Below are positions 12,301-22,691 of a stretch of 64,000 bases of DNA, in pieces. The stretch is from Polytrichum commune. Lineage: Eukaryota > Streptophyta > Polytrichopsida > Polytrichales > Polytrichaceae. Position numbers and translations under genes: made by a program. Position 1 is the first letter of the stretch, and each line of letters opens with the position of its first letter. The notes below the pieces were generated by a model, which saw nothing but the letters and a program-made list of their open reading frames with translations, did not search any database and was not told the origin of the DNA. The stretch lies in contig OX485807.1 in the NCBI GenBank assembly GCA_950295325.1, positions 50,434,440-50,498,439 of the forward strand. Reading direction: 5' to 3'.

Positions 12301-15275
12301 CCATATTTGAAGATTCTATAATCTAGTGTAGTATTGAGCTTCCTCTCGGAACCGAGAGGTTGGGCACTGTGGCCAAACTTTGAAGTTTCTGAAATCAAGT
12401 TTAGAATGATGTTTCTGGTTTTACATTGTTCGGTGCCATATTAAATAATTTTGAAATCAGGTGTATTGTCGGCTTTGTAGTTTACAAGTGGTCGGGGCCA
12501 TATTTTAATTTTCTGAAATCAGGTATAGACTAGGCTTTGAAGTTCATAAATGTTTTTCAAATTTCATAAATTTTCAAGGGCCTTATTACGGGATTATGAA
12601 ATCAGGTGTAGATTCGGATTATTAGTTTACAAGTGTTCGGGGCCATATTAGATGATTCTGAAATCAGGTGTACACTAGGCTTAGAAGTTCATAAAGTTTT
12701 TTCAAATTTCATAAATTGTTAGGGGCCTTATTTCAAGTGTTCGGGGCCATATTGGATATTTTCTGAAATCAAGTGTAGAGTCTGGTTTTTGGTTATACGT
12801 GGGAGAGCCATATTTGGAGATTCCAAAATGTTGTGTATATTTGAGTTTCAATATGTATATTAGTGTGAAATGGGCACCCTCTTGGAACCGAGAGGGTGGG
12901 CTAGGTGGCCAATTATGATAAATCTGAAATCGGGTGTGGGCTCGAGTTTCTGAATTGAAAGTATTTTGAACAGATTTGATTGTCTGAAATGAGGTGTAGG
13001 GTTGGTATTTGGTTATATATGTGGGGCCATATTTGAGGATTTAAACATTTAGTGTGGTTATGAATGTCAATATGTTTGAGTGTGGCACCCTCTCGGAACC
13101 GAGAGGGTGGGCACGGTGGCCAGATTTTGAAGTTTCTGAAATCAAGTTTAGAGTGATGTTTCTGGTTTTACAGTGTTCGGGGCCATATTAAAATTTTCTG
13201 AAATCAGGTGGTGTCGGCTTTGTAGTTTACAAGTGTTCGGGGCCATATTTTAATTTTCTGAAATCAGGTATAGACTAGGCTTTGAAGTTCATAAATGTTT
13301 TTCAAATTTCATAAATTTTTAGGGGCCTTATTACGGGATTCTGAAATCAGGTGTGGATTCGGATTTTTTTGTTTAAAAGTGTTCGGGGCCATATTAGATG
13401 ATTCTGAAATCAGGTGTATACTAGGATTTGAAGTTTTTCCAAATTTCATAAAATTTTAGGGGCCATATTAGGGTGGGCTAGGTGGCCAATTTGTGAGGTT
13501 TCAGATTTGAGGTGTAGATTTGGGTTTGATATATATCTGAAATGGTGCACCCTCTCGGAACCAAGATTTCACAGTGGGCACAGTGGCCATATAGTGAAGT
13601 TTTTGAAATAAGGCTGAGTGGTGTTTCTGGTTTAAAAGTGTTCGGGGCCGTATTTGATATTTTCTGAAATGAAGTGTAGAGTCGGATTTATAGTTTACAA
13701 GTGTTTGGGGCTATATTAGATGATTATGAAATCAAGTGTAGACTAGGCTTTGAAGTTCATAAATGTTTTTCATAATTTCATAAATTGTTAGGGGCCATAT
13801 TAGAGGATTCTGGAATCAGGTGTAGACTATGCTTTGAAGTTCATAAAGTTTTTTCAAATTTCATAAATTGTTAGGGGCCTTATTAGGGGATTCTGAAATC
13901 AAGTGTAGATTCGGATTTTTAGTTTACAAGTGTTCGGGGCCATAATAGATGATTCTGAAATCAGGTATAGACTAGGCTTTTAAGTTCATAAATGTTTTTC
14001 AAATTGCATAAATTTTCAGGGGCCATATTAGAGGATTCTGAAATCAGGTATACATTCGGCTTTCAAGTACATGAATTTCCAGGGGCCATAATCGAGGTTT
14101 TCTGAAATCAGGTGTAGCATCGGCTTTTTAGTTTACAAGTTCTCGGGACCATATTTGAAGTTTCTGAAATCAGGTGTGAGGGGGTCACCCTCTCGGTTGG
14201 GTCTGACATCAGGTGTAGGGTCTACGAGGCCATTTTTGAGACATCTGAAATCAGGTGTACGTTCGAGTTTCTGATTTGAAAGTATCATTTAACATATTTG
14301 ATTATCTGAAATAAAGTGTACAATCGGTTTTTCAGTTTATATGGTTTCGGGGCCATGTTTTGAGTTTCTGAAATAAGGTGTAGGGTCTTCTGAAATTGTT
14401 TTGAGTTTTTCAGACTCGGAAATTCAACATCAAGGTTCTTGTTCGTGCTAACTCCGTTCTCAAAGTGCGTGAGGAGGCTATGCAAGAGTATGGTTACAAC
14501 CTCCAGCGTGATGGATGGTTGAATGCTTTCACCGATGATAAGAGCCAGGCGATGCGTAGTGATGGGGTACCTTGGCGAGGTGCTCGAGAAAAGCATCATG
14601 TTTTCTTCTCTATCCTCCTCGCTACTCTCACCGACAATAATGATGTTATTATGGACTGGCAGTGTGGTGTAGGTACGCATTATCTTTCAGCATCATCCTT
14701 ACTTTGAATTTTCCGTTATTTTTTCTTCATTACTTTCATACTAACATTTTCCTTTTTTTTTAGGTGGTTCGATTACAGCATGTCGCTCACTTGAGCGGCA
14801 TATTGTGGCGCTTGAGAGTGACCCCGTTATTTTCAATGCAATCCTTCTCCCCATGCGCGATTCCCAACCTTCGCGTACTCCCCGCTCAGTTGCCCCACCG
14901 TCTACCTCTATTTTTGATCCGCCTCAGAAGATGACCAAACGGGCATTCGGTTTTCTTTGTGCGTAAGTTTGCTTTATATGTTTTGTCATGTTTACCTTCA
15001 TGTCATTTTCCCATTTTCATGTGTTTTCTCGTTTCTAATCTACTTGCTTGGGCCCTTGGGGGTTCAGAGTGTCAGGGGAGAACGCAGTCCTTCGTCGAGG
15101 CATGTGTTCGAATCCTTCCAAGACGTTCGAGCTCCCTCCGTATGTTGCTGAGCTTGCCAATGTTTTAACGGAAGCTCCGTCTCCACCTCCTAGTCGCATC
15201 CGACCATTCAACAAGCTAGTATTGGATTTCCTAGATATAGAGGCCGAGGAGGGCGAAGATAGTGATAGAGGATAG
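334..15275 (+). CDS. 12-exon gene: ParB-like domain + AT-hook + degenerate DNA methyltransferase-like domain, 1192 aa
   Basis: Exons as I splice them: 334-678, 6342-6458, 6556-7133, 7210-7405, 7484-7681, 10167-10385, 10464-10705, 10797-11488, 11589-11914, 14414-14672, 14764-14962, 15068-15275. All introns are GT-AG and the sum is 3,579 nt with no internal stop. Residues 17-25 (KRKRRKGGR) look like a nuclear signal. Residues ~205-335 resemble ParB/Srx-like folds: LVRPINDVDVARLENEF, then WEGNHRLTAWW at about 297-307, matching the G-x-R-R-x-x-A signature region. PKRKGRPKN at 732-740 is AT-hook-like and is followed by a Ser/Pro/Thr-rich linker. From ~875, DLLFADVPEN occupies the place of the methylase D-P-P-Y motif. 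At 1048-1075, NDVIMDWQCGVGGS followed by RHIVALESDP matches the SAM-binding GD-x-VLD-x-F-x-G-x-GS...E-x-D block of beta-class DNA methylases. The catalytic motif is altered (D-V-P-E), so activity is doubtful. Domain assignments are by motif reading only. Introns 1, 5 and 9 carry satellite arrays. The ATG at 334 is the first in-frame Met; a shorter product could start at 6384. Confidence 0.7.
905..6300 (+). repeat. Satellite array in intron 1 with inverted-repeat core
   Basis: Tandem units of about 108 bp, with a shorter ~98-bp form, fill intron 1. Each typical unit has CACCCTCTCGG, AA, CCGAGAGGGTG, then GGGCTAGGTGGCC, TAGTTTCTGAAATCAGGTG and TTTGGTTTGACATTAGTG. The arms pair perfectly around a 2-bp centre, usually AA and sometimes TT (near 1855, 2640, 5865, 6270). 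I count roughly 45 cores here by eye. The left end (905-1240) has diverged units without the core. Units keep one orientation throughout. Because 108 is a multiple of 3, the array is open in several frames on both strands; those ORFs are by-products. Confidence 0.9.
7735..10115 (+). repeat. Satellite array in intron 5
   Basis: This is the same satellite as in intron 1, in the same orientation. Clean ~100-bp units run from about 7740 to 9070, then become interspersed with a related looser family marked by GGGGCCATATT and TCTGAAATCAAGTGTAG up to about 10115. Inverted cores with TT centres occur near 9260 and 9860, and one unit near 8635 has lost the left arm. The flanking splice sites (donor at 7682, acceptor ending at 10166) are free of repeat sequence. 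Confidence 0.85.
11925..14400 (+). repeat. Degenerate satellite array in intron 9
   Basis: Mostly the looser repeat variant: TTCGGGGCCATATTAGATG, TTCTGAAATCAGGTGTAG, CTAGGCTTTGAAGTTCATAA and similar blocks at roughly 70-100 bp spacing. Scattered inverted cores or half cores occur near 12350, 12885, 13100, 13560 and 14190. It appears older and more diverged than the intron 1 and 5 arrays. It ends just before the acceptor of exon 10 at 14413. Confidence 0.8.
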
Positions 15276-15693
15276 TTTGGAAACTCTATTTTATATGTAT
15301 TGGTTTTTTTTATATATTTCCTAGGTTCATTTGTTGAATTTCCATGTGCATTTTGTAAATTCCCATTCATCTCCTTCTATATGTTTTATTGATGTTTGAT
15401 TTCAAATTGGTGACGTCAGCCCTAATTTAATATGAAAGTATTTGAAACCTATACTATAAGATGTTTGATAATAATTGCAATCTTCCACGCCTATAGGATC
15501 CGTTGGTTTCTCGAACACTTTTAGGTTATTATGTCCATGGGAATGGGATGCCTTTCCAACAAATTGTATTCAAACTATCTCTAATTCCACGGAAATAGGC
15601 ACTGCTTCTCCTAAAATTACCCAACAAATTCTAAATTTTCTGCTCCCCAATCTCCACTATCCGCTCTCTGCTCTCCGCTCTACGCTCACACTA
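15276..15693. other. Gap between the 12-exon gene and the MULE
   Basis: AT-rich sequence following the TAG at 15273-15275. It should contain the 3' UTR of the + strand gene and the downstream end of the minus-strand MULE. I see no coding exon and did not find a convincing terminal inverted repeat. Confidence 0.5.
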
Positions 15694-17869
15694 CTAAGTT
15701 TCCCTGCCTCTGGCCGCATCCATGAATTCAGTTGCTAGGTTTTGGACACTGGTTTCTAGATCCTCCCCACATGGGGCGATGCGTTTGCCATTAGTGCCAC
15801 AGTGACCCGTTGCGGGAGTGGAAGATGGTTCCGTATCCTCACAGTCCTCTGGGAAATGAACGATAGGATCCAACATGTTGGCACGTCCTCCCTCACATGT
15901 GCCTGCAAGGGACCCACAGTAACGTGTAATTGTTCCTTCAGCTAGTTCGGGATGAAGTATCATCAGGACTTTAATCTGATGTTTACATATGTTCCCCTTT
16001 AGCGCCCACACGCAATCACAACAACCCCACTCACAGTCTGGGCTGTAGACAAAGTACAATTTAGTTGGGTTGGCCTTCGATGTTACCAATGCTGGTCTGT
16101 CATCTGCAATGGGGAGAGTGACACAACTATCAGGAATTTCTCTTGCTTTCAGCACTGCATTTATAACAAATTGCTCTTGTTTCAAGTTTGGGACGAACCC
16201 GTATTGTTTCCTCATTGCCTGGTACCAATAATGGGAGAGAATTTCCTCTATCAACTCGTATATGACCCAATCCAAGCGACGTCCATGCGCTCTGCCTTTT
16301 GATGCACGCAAGGTGGCTTTCATATTAGAGTGGTAGCTTTCAATTGCTGCATTTGTGTCCTGCCCAACATATGGGAGGTTACGATGTCCAACAACCCACA
16401 TATGAGTCTTGTCTGCCCATTGTTTGTCAAAGTAAGCCTAGAAATTGCTCACAATGGGGAAGCTATCTCTAAGAGCATTCAATTGGCGAATGGCCCAAGG
16501 CCCCATTGCATCTCCTCGGGGACACTTTGTGTCGTACATAATACGACCCAATCCCTTTAGCACTACAGCCCGTATTGCATGGTCTTTAATTTTGGCTACC
16601 GCTTGCTTCAACCATGCACGACGAACATGCCACAAGCACAGGAAAACTTTAACTCCGGGCCAGACGGATTGTAGCCCTCAAATCTCAGCTTGCGCACAAT
16701 CTGTGATGAACGCATTCGGCGCCCAATCACGTTGCAGGGAGGCCAACTTTTGTGCGAGTGCCTTCATCCATGGCTCAAGATCAGGTTGCTTGGAACTAGA
16801 AGTAATAATGTACGCCACGGGCACTCCATTCAGCCAGTCATCAAACACCATCAAGGTGTACAATGGAAACTGCAACGGAGCAAAAAAAATGGCATGTTAC
16901 GTTTTTCCAGAAACACTCCCCAACATGTGTTGCAACAAACCAGTTAGCATGGACATGGTGTGTAACATGCTGACAATGGGTCCATGGTAACAACAAATCT
17001 TGTTCTCATTAGTTGCAAATGTGGCGTCAATGGAGACGGTTTTTTTGTGCCCGTGCTTCAACATCATCTCCTCTTGCCAAGATGTCTGGATGCCAATTGT
17101 GAATGAAATGTTGTCACGTGTAATAGCTCCCCGAACATGTACGCCTGACTCCTTGTAGTAGAACACGAGAGCGGGATGTTCCTGCACCCACATGCGCACA
17201 GATTTTGCGTCATTGTTGTCACGTTTGTATGTTTCTATTGCTAGGCGGCCAACAACGTTACGGATGTCTTGCTCCGAAATGAAGAGGTCTCTGGTGAGCT
17301 TGTGAGGCCAAACCTACCACCCTTGAGCGTCCTAGTCCGGGTAATAGGCTTAGAATCACATGTGTAACATACAAACTTGTAGTAACGTAGGATGCACGTT
17401 CTACTTTGATGAACTTCTAACTTAATTCAAGTCATGTCATTTTATTAGAGTGAGCCTCGTGCATAGGTACATCCTTGGTTTTTTCCAGAGTCCACCCCAC
17501 TGCCCTTGCCATACATGCCTTCAATGATTTCCCCCTTGCAACTTTGGTTCTAGCTGTCGATTCTTCACTAGCGCACGACACTTCGCTGAGGTTATAACTT
17601 ATTGATTCCATGATGCACATAAACCTTTAATGCAAGTGTTGAAAAACATTTACATGACTTATCATCGGCCCCTCTCCCTTAAGCCCACACAACTACCTCC
17701 CAAGTTCAACCCTTTCAAGTAGTCATTAAATCAACTAGTTGACCCAAGTAGTCTAACTACTAGCCTAACTAACTAGCTTATTAGTTAGCCTATCCTAACT
17801 AGCTTTAACTAATAAATCCAGCGTAAGCTCGGCCATAACTCATTGGATGACCCAGCTCAAAAACTTAAG

Positions 17870-18236
17870 TAGCAGCTAGTTGTTTCCGTCGATACCCGGC
17901 TAAACCAGTAGCTCGTCGTCTCAGTCTAAACCCAGCTAAACAGTAGCTCGTCGTCTTAGTCTAAACCCAACTAAACAGTAGCTCGTCGTCTCAGTCGATA
18001 CCGGCCCAACCAGCAGCTGTCGTCTCAGTCGATACCCGGCCAAACCAGCGGCTTGTTGTCTCAGTCGATGCCCGTCCAACCAGCAGTTGTCGTCTCAGTC
18101 GATACCCGGCCAACTAGCAACTTGTAATCTCAGTCTAAACCCAGCTAAACAGTAGCTCGTAGTCCCAGTCTAAACCCAGCTAAACAGCAGCTTGTAGGCC
18201 CAGTCTAAACCCAGCTAAACCGTAGCTCGTAGTCCT
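17870..18236 (-). repeat. Minisatellite inside element C
   Basis: About a dozen imperfect copies of a ~30-bp unit containing CAGTCTAAACCCAGCTAAAC and AGTAGCTCGT. The array continues after the nested element at 19856-19975. On the element's own strand the unit reads GTTTAGCTGGGTTTAGACTG. Element A has a comparable GAGCTGGGTTT array at the equivalent place, so it is a family feature. Confidence 0.75.
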
Positions 18237-18241
18237 AGTCT

Positions 18242-19855
18242 GTGAGCCCAAAATGATGCCCACATGTGTTGTTAACACTTGTAAAACATTACAAGTGGTG
18301 TTTTTATGATTTATGATTATTCACAAAAATATAAAAAGAGTGAAGCTTGAAGAAAACTAAATTTAAGCATTAGGCTTGTGTGGAGTGGATTGAATAAGTT
18401 TAGTAGTGTGAGGACATGACCTTGGTGGAAAGTGTGGTAGGTAGAAAGCCAAAGATAGTTAAATATTTGAATTAGGATCTTTGTTGATCGTTTGAGGGAG
18501 GAAGGCTTAGGAGATAAGATGAGAGCCTACAAAATAGGAGGAGATCTCGAAGGCTTATCGTGAGCCTTGAGGGTGCTCACCTCCTCAAACTCACTATTTA
18601 AGACCTCGTTATTCCCTCACTCATCCTCTCTTTCCTTCGTGCTCCTTGGCACCCCACGTGTTATAAGTGTGGGTGCGTGGGAAGCAAGATAGGAGCACGT
18701 GTGTGTGCATAGGTGTAAGGTTAGGAGCCAAGAATAGTTGGCCTTGAAGAGGGCTTGACCTCTTGTTAGTAATAGGTTGGGCGTTAATGATTTAAAGTTC
18801 AATTTATGGTTTTGTTTGACTACTTGGATTTACATTGATTAGCCTTATACTTATGCGGATGTGCAAAGTCTCTTATTGGAGCATTTAGTTTTGTTGGACT
18901 TCATATGAATTTTTGAGAGCCAAAAAACCGAGACTATGTCCAAACTTCCAAAAACTAGTGAAAAAATGTAGATTAAAAGGAAACAGCGTAGAATTGCGAC
19001 CATATACTTTTTGGTAGTAGAAATATTATTGCATATTCATGTAGAGGACTTCATTACCTATCCATGGATACCAAGAACTCATTTTTTGGACTTCATATGA
19101 ATTTTTTAGAGCCAAAAAACCGAGACTATGTCCAAACTTCCAAAAACTAGTGAAAAAGTGTAGATTCAAAGGAAACAGCGTAGAATTGCGACCATATACT
19201 TTGTGGCAGTAGAAATATTATTGCATATTCATGTAGAGGACTTCATTACCTATCCATGGATACCAAGAACTCATTTTTTGGACTTCATATGAATTTTTGA
19301 GAGCCAAAAAACCGAGACTATGTCCAAACTTCCAAAAACTAGTGACACACTCTTATAGTTTTTGACTTATGATGTTTAGACTTAAAGTGTTGGATTCATT
19401 AGGTAGGAAGGGGTGTGTGTAACTTTTGAATGTATTGGTGATTGACCATTGAGGTTAAACTTAGTAATGGAATGTGAAGGCCCGTAAAGGAGAGGCCACC
19501 ATAAATTACACAAGTATTTGTTAATACTTAAACTTATGTGCTTCATGGAATCAACAAGCGAAGGTTCGTGCAGTAGTGTGGAATCAACGGCGAGGACTCG
19601 ATTCACACGAGGACAATCATTGAAGGCAGGCGTAGCCTAGGCGGCCAGGTGGACATTGGAGAAGGCTAAAGATGTGACCTTACCCGAAGTTAAGGAATAT
19701 AAGATGACATAGTATGAGATTAGTCAAGTTGTGTATATTCCAAAGGTATATTAGAATCATACATTGAATTACCGAGGGAGGATTTTCTACGTGTCATTAT
19801 AACTTTTCCACTCGGGCTAGGACGAAATTGAAGGGTGGAGAATTTTTGGTGACAC
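18242..19855 (+). mobile_element. Element B, nested in element C
   Basis: It starts GTGAGCCCAAAATGATG and ends TTTTTGGTGACAC, with an exact 5-bp duplication AGTCT at 18237-18241 and 19856-19860 cut out of the minisatellite of element C. The first ~550 bp is clearly related to the start of elements A and C, including CACCCCACGTGTTATAAGTG; the remainder is different. It has no coding capacity that I can see and contains a 192-bp tandem repeat. It is the youngest insertion of this nest. Confidence 0.75.
18893..19345 (+). repeat. 192-bp tandem repeat in element B
   Basis: The motif TTGGACTTCATATGAATTTT recurs at about 18894, 19086 and 19278, a period of 192 bp and about 2.4 copies. The copies are almost identical, so the duplication is recent. 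Confidence 0.85.
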
Positions 19856-21709
19856 AGTCTAAACCCAGTTAAACAGTAGCTTGTAGTCCTAGTCTAAACC
19901 CAGCTAAACAGTAGCTTATAGGGCCAGTCTAAACCCAGCTAAACTAGCAACTTAGTCATCTCAGTCTTAGGCTAAACCCGCTAAAATCAAGCACTAATAA
20001 TCCCACATTAATCTAAATGTTATAATTCTAAATGCCACTAGTTTATCTAAGCTTAAACACTATAAATCTAAATGCTATAAATCTAATTGCTAAAAGTTAA
20101 CCTGATGAGCTAAACTCTTGTTTCTTAAACACCTAAAACCCAAGGCTACATCCAACAATGTAGAACTAACTTCAAGACTAATTAGTCTTGATCCTTCCAC
20201 TTGAAACCTTGCACACACACGTGCTCCTCTCTTGCTTCCTACACACCCACACTTATAACCCGTGGGGTGCCAAAGAGCATAAAGGAAAAATGATGAGAGA
20301 GGGAAGAGTGAGAGTTTATATAATGAGTTGAGGAGGTGAGCACCCCCAAAGCTCAAGATAAGCCCTTGTGATCATTTCCTACTTTGTAGGCTCTCAACCT
20401 ATCCTCTAAGCCCTCACCTCTTTAAACTAACAACATAGATCCTAATTCAAACATTTAACCCAAGGAACTACCCTTGCTTCACCACCCACTACGCTCACCT
20501 ACCTAAGGAACTTCTTCACACTATTAACTTCTAATAAATCCACTCCACACTAACCTAATGCCTAAACATAACTTCATTCAAGCTTCACTCTTTTTATATT
20601 TTTGTGAATAATCATAAAACATCAAAACATAACTTCTAATAGTTTCGAAGGGTTAAGAATACATGTGGGCACCATTTTGGGCTCACACAGCTCCTCCCCG
20701 CGCTCGCACACTTCTATGAAGCGTTTTCTGTGTTTTCCCATTATTTGGGGGATAGACAAACCCAGCCGCAGATGACACATGATGAATTCCCAGACTTGCT
20801 CCGACAGATGGCTGGAGAATCTGCTCTTATGGCCAATCTTTGTAGACCCATGGCAGAATATCCCATTTTGGTTCACATGTAACATCTGATGGTATGTTAT
20901 TTCTGCAACTGAGGGCTCCAGGTACAATTGTTTCACAACAAATCCACATTGGCACCCCCTTCGCTGACCTGATCCACGCATCTTCGCTGATGTGCGTGGC
21001 CCTGTGTGATCTTTTCCGTTTGGAACATATTTGCCCTTCACGTCAAGTTTTTGTTTCTTCTGGTACATGTCCTTCGTAACGACTGGTATGTGCGAGGCAT
21101 TGTCATTTGGCCCGTACTCACAATGATACCTGGTAGTCGGGCATGGAGTCAAAAACATGTGATGGGAGTGCAATCCACATATAAATTGGAACTGTTCATT
21201 TTTAAACATGTAACATGAGATCGTGGACAATGGAATTCAAAATACATGTTTCAAACACACCTCATGACAACGGAGTAGCTGTTCCAACGGGGGAACGTAA
21301 GTTTCTCCTGTTGGTTCGACGGAGTGCCCTGGCAAACAAACTTGCAGGGTCCATCAATGCGAGCCTCCTCACCTTTCACGAAATCATGCACTCTTACCCA
21401 TGGTATGTAAGCTACCGAAAGTGGACCTTGAGTCCTGGGACTGTCCCTCCTCCCTTTCGCACAGATCTGGATTGCCCAAGTCAGATCCTTGTGCATGAAA
21501 GTGCCTTGCTCGGGTGTCTGAACTAAACCACGGAGGCGCTCAAGCTCCGCCTTGTGCACGTCCTGGTATGTGGACGCATAGGAAGGCTCTAGGCCACGCG
21601 GCATACGAGGTGGCCGTTGGGAGGCAACATGCTCATGTGCAAGAAGTTGTGCGTCGGTATGCAATGCAGTAGATGACTCAACAACGGCGTCACAAATATA
21701 GTCACCCAT

Positions 21710-22674
21710 TGAAGCCCTTTATCTGTAACCCACACTTTGACACACTTGCGACAAATCTGACTGAAATCCGTTTTTACCTCTATATACCTCTATAGAAGAC
21801 ACCGACTTGCGGCTCAAATGCAACCCTTGCAATAACTGAAGAACTGTGAAACCAGATCTGGAAATATGTATATTCAGCTTGTGGGAAGAGCGCACGACAC
21901 TGTTTGTGGAAAGAGCGCAGGATCCGGTGTTGTTCCCTTACTTCTTCCCTGCTGGCCCTCAACCCACCAGGAAGTGGAGGACACTATAGTGCACCTACTG
22001 ATTGGGTTTGTGTAGAATGAGGAGGGAGGGTTGAATGGACTGCTGCACCGAAAGATGAAATCCGAAACCAAAGAATGATGCGATCCAAAGTGTGGTTTCG
22101 GTTTTCACAAGATTCTAGTGCGGCAATCGCCTCTAATCCTAACCCTACCCGCAATCCCTGCTTCATTGTCGCAATCGAACTGTTGCACTCCATTGCGGCA
22201 GAGATCCTCACTTGCAGGTTACAAAGAAAGAACCGCCATCGCTGGAAGGAGGTGTTTGAAATGCATAATTCAAAAAGTTCAAATGGACGAGGAAGATGCC
22301 GGCCATGGTTTCCATCTGGCCATGATGGAAGCACATGCCATGTGACTGTAACAAGGGCCACATCCCATGATGTGGCCTCGAAGGTGAGTGAGCGCCGGGA
22401 GCTGACAGCGTGGCGCTCCACCGTGGCCTCGGTGGGTGAGTGGCGCCTGCCCGGCCAGCCTGGCAGCATCCCGGTTCCACTGAGGCCCGGGCCGGCGGAG
22501 GGCGGGTTGCGGGCAAGGGCGGGTCCCGGCTGCGGAGGGTTTGGTGGCCTGCAAGGTCTCTGGCAGGCATCGGTAAGTGGGCCGCAATTACCTCCATTGG
22601 GTTTGGTAATGTTAGGGTTCTTATTCCTGATTTCAATGAAAGGAAAACGTTTAGTCAACTCGCTGACTGGGGGT
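21710..22674. other. Non-coding gap with a GC-rich patch
   Basis: This lies between the MULE N-terminus and the left arm of the inverted duplication. Positions about 22375-22565 are strikingly GC-rich compared with both sides (for example CCCGGGCCGGCGGAGGGCGG). Several overlapping ORFs exist on both strands, as expected for GC-rich DNA, and none shows a domain I recognise. It might be the 5' end of the MULE or a captured fragment. Confidence 0.4.
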
Positions 22675-22691
22675 AGGGTACAGACTACTGT

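Larger units (their letters stand above)
17301..20687 (-). mobile_element. LTR-like element C inserted in the MULE transposase
   Basis: On the minus strand it begins TGTGAGCCCAAAATGG (from 20687) and ends GGTTTGGCCTCACA (at 17301). The ends form a near-perfect 12-bp inverted repeat, TGTGAGCCCAAA against TGTGAGGCCAAA. It is flanked by GAGCT (left) and CAGCT (right), a 5-bp target duplication with one mismatch, and it interrupts a transposase codon. Without the nested element B it is about 1.77 kb and has no coding region. A TATAA-like stretch near 20312-20330 and its overall make-up fit a solo LTR. It contains the AAACCCAGCTAAAC minisatellite. Confidence 0.75.
15694..21709 (-). pseudogene. MULE-type transposase (SWIM domain), broken by stops and by an LTR-like insertion
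   Basis: Pieces on the minus strand in order: 21709-21251 (N-terminal), 21230-20689 (Cys/His-rich RGCQCGFVVKQLYLEP region), [insertion 17301-20687], 17300-16897, 16875-16678, 16635-16438 and 16401-15694. Joining the insertion flanks restores a continuous reading ...ERGEEL / TRDLFISEQD.... The catalytic part shows TVSIDATFATNENK (first Asp) and AFITDCAQAEI (second Asp); CDCVWALKGNICKH near the C-terminus is a SWIM-type C-x-C...C-x-H finger. This order is that of plant Mutator-like transposases. Breaks: an in-frame TGA after AQAEI (near 16676), a TAG after SFPIVSNF (near 16440) and a frame change near 16890. A small intron probably lies at 21215-21250, its exact junction unresolved. The element is no longer able to make a full protein. 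Confidence 0.8.

Noticed and set aside
16890-16925. 31-bp GT-AG intron in the MULE
   Set aside because: Too short for a plant intron and does not restore the frame; treated as a frameshift.
16445-16990. 181-codon + strand ORF
   Set aside because: Antisense shadow of the MULE transposase, whose minus-strand frame has the recognisable motifs.
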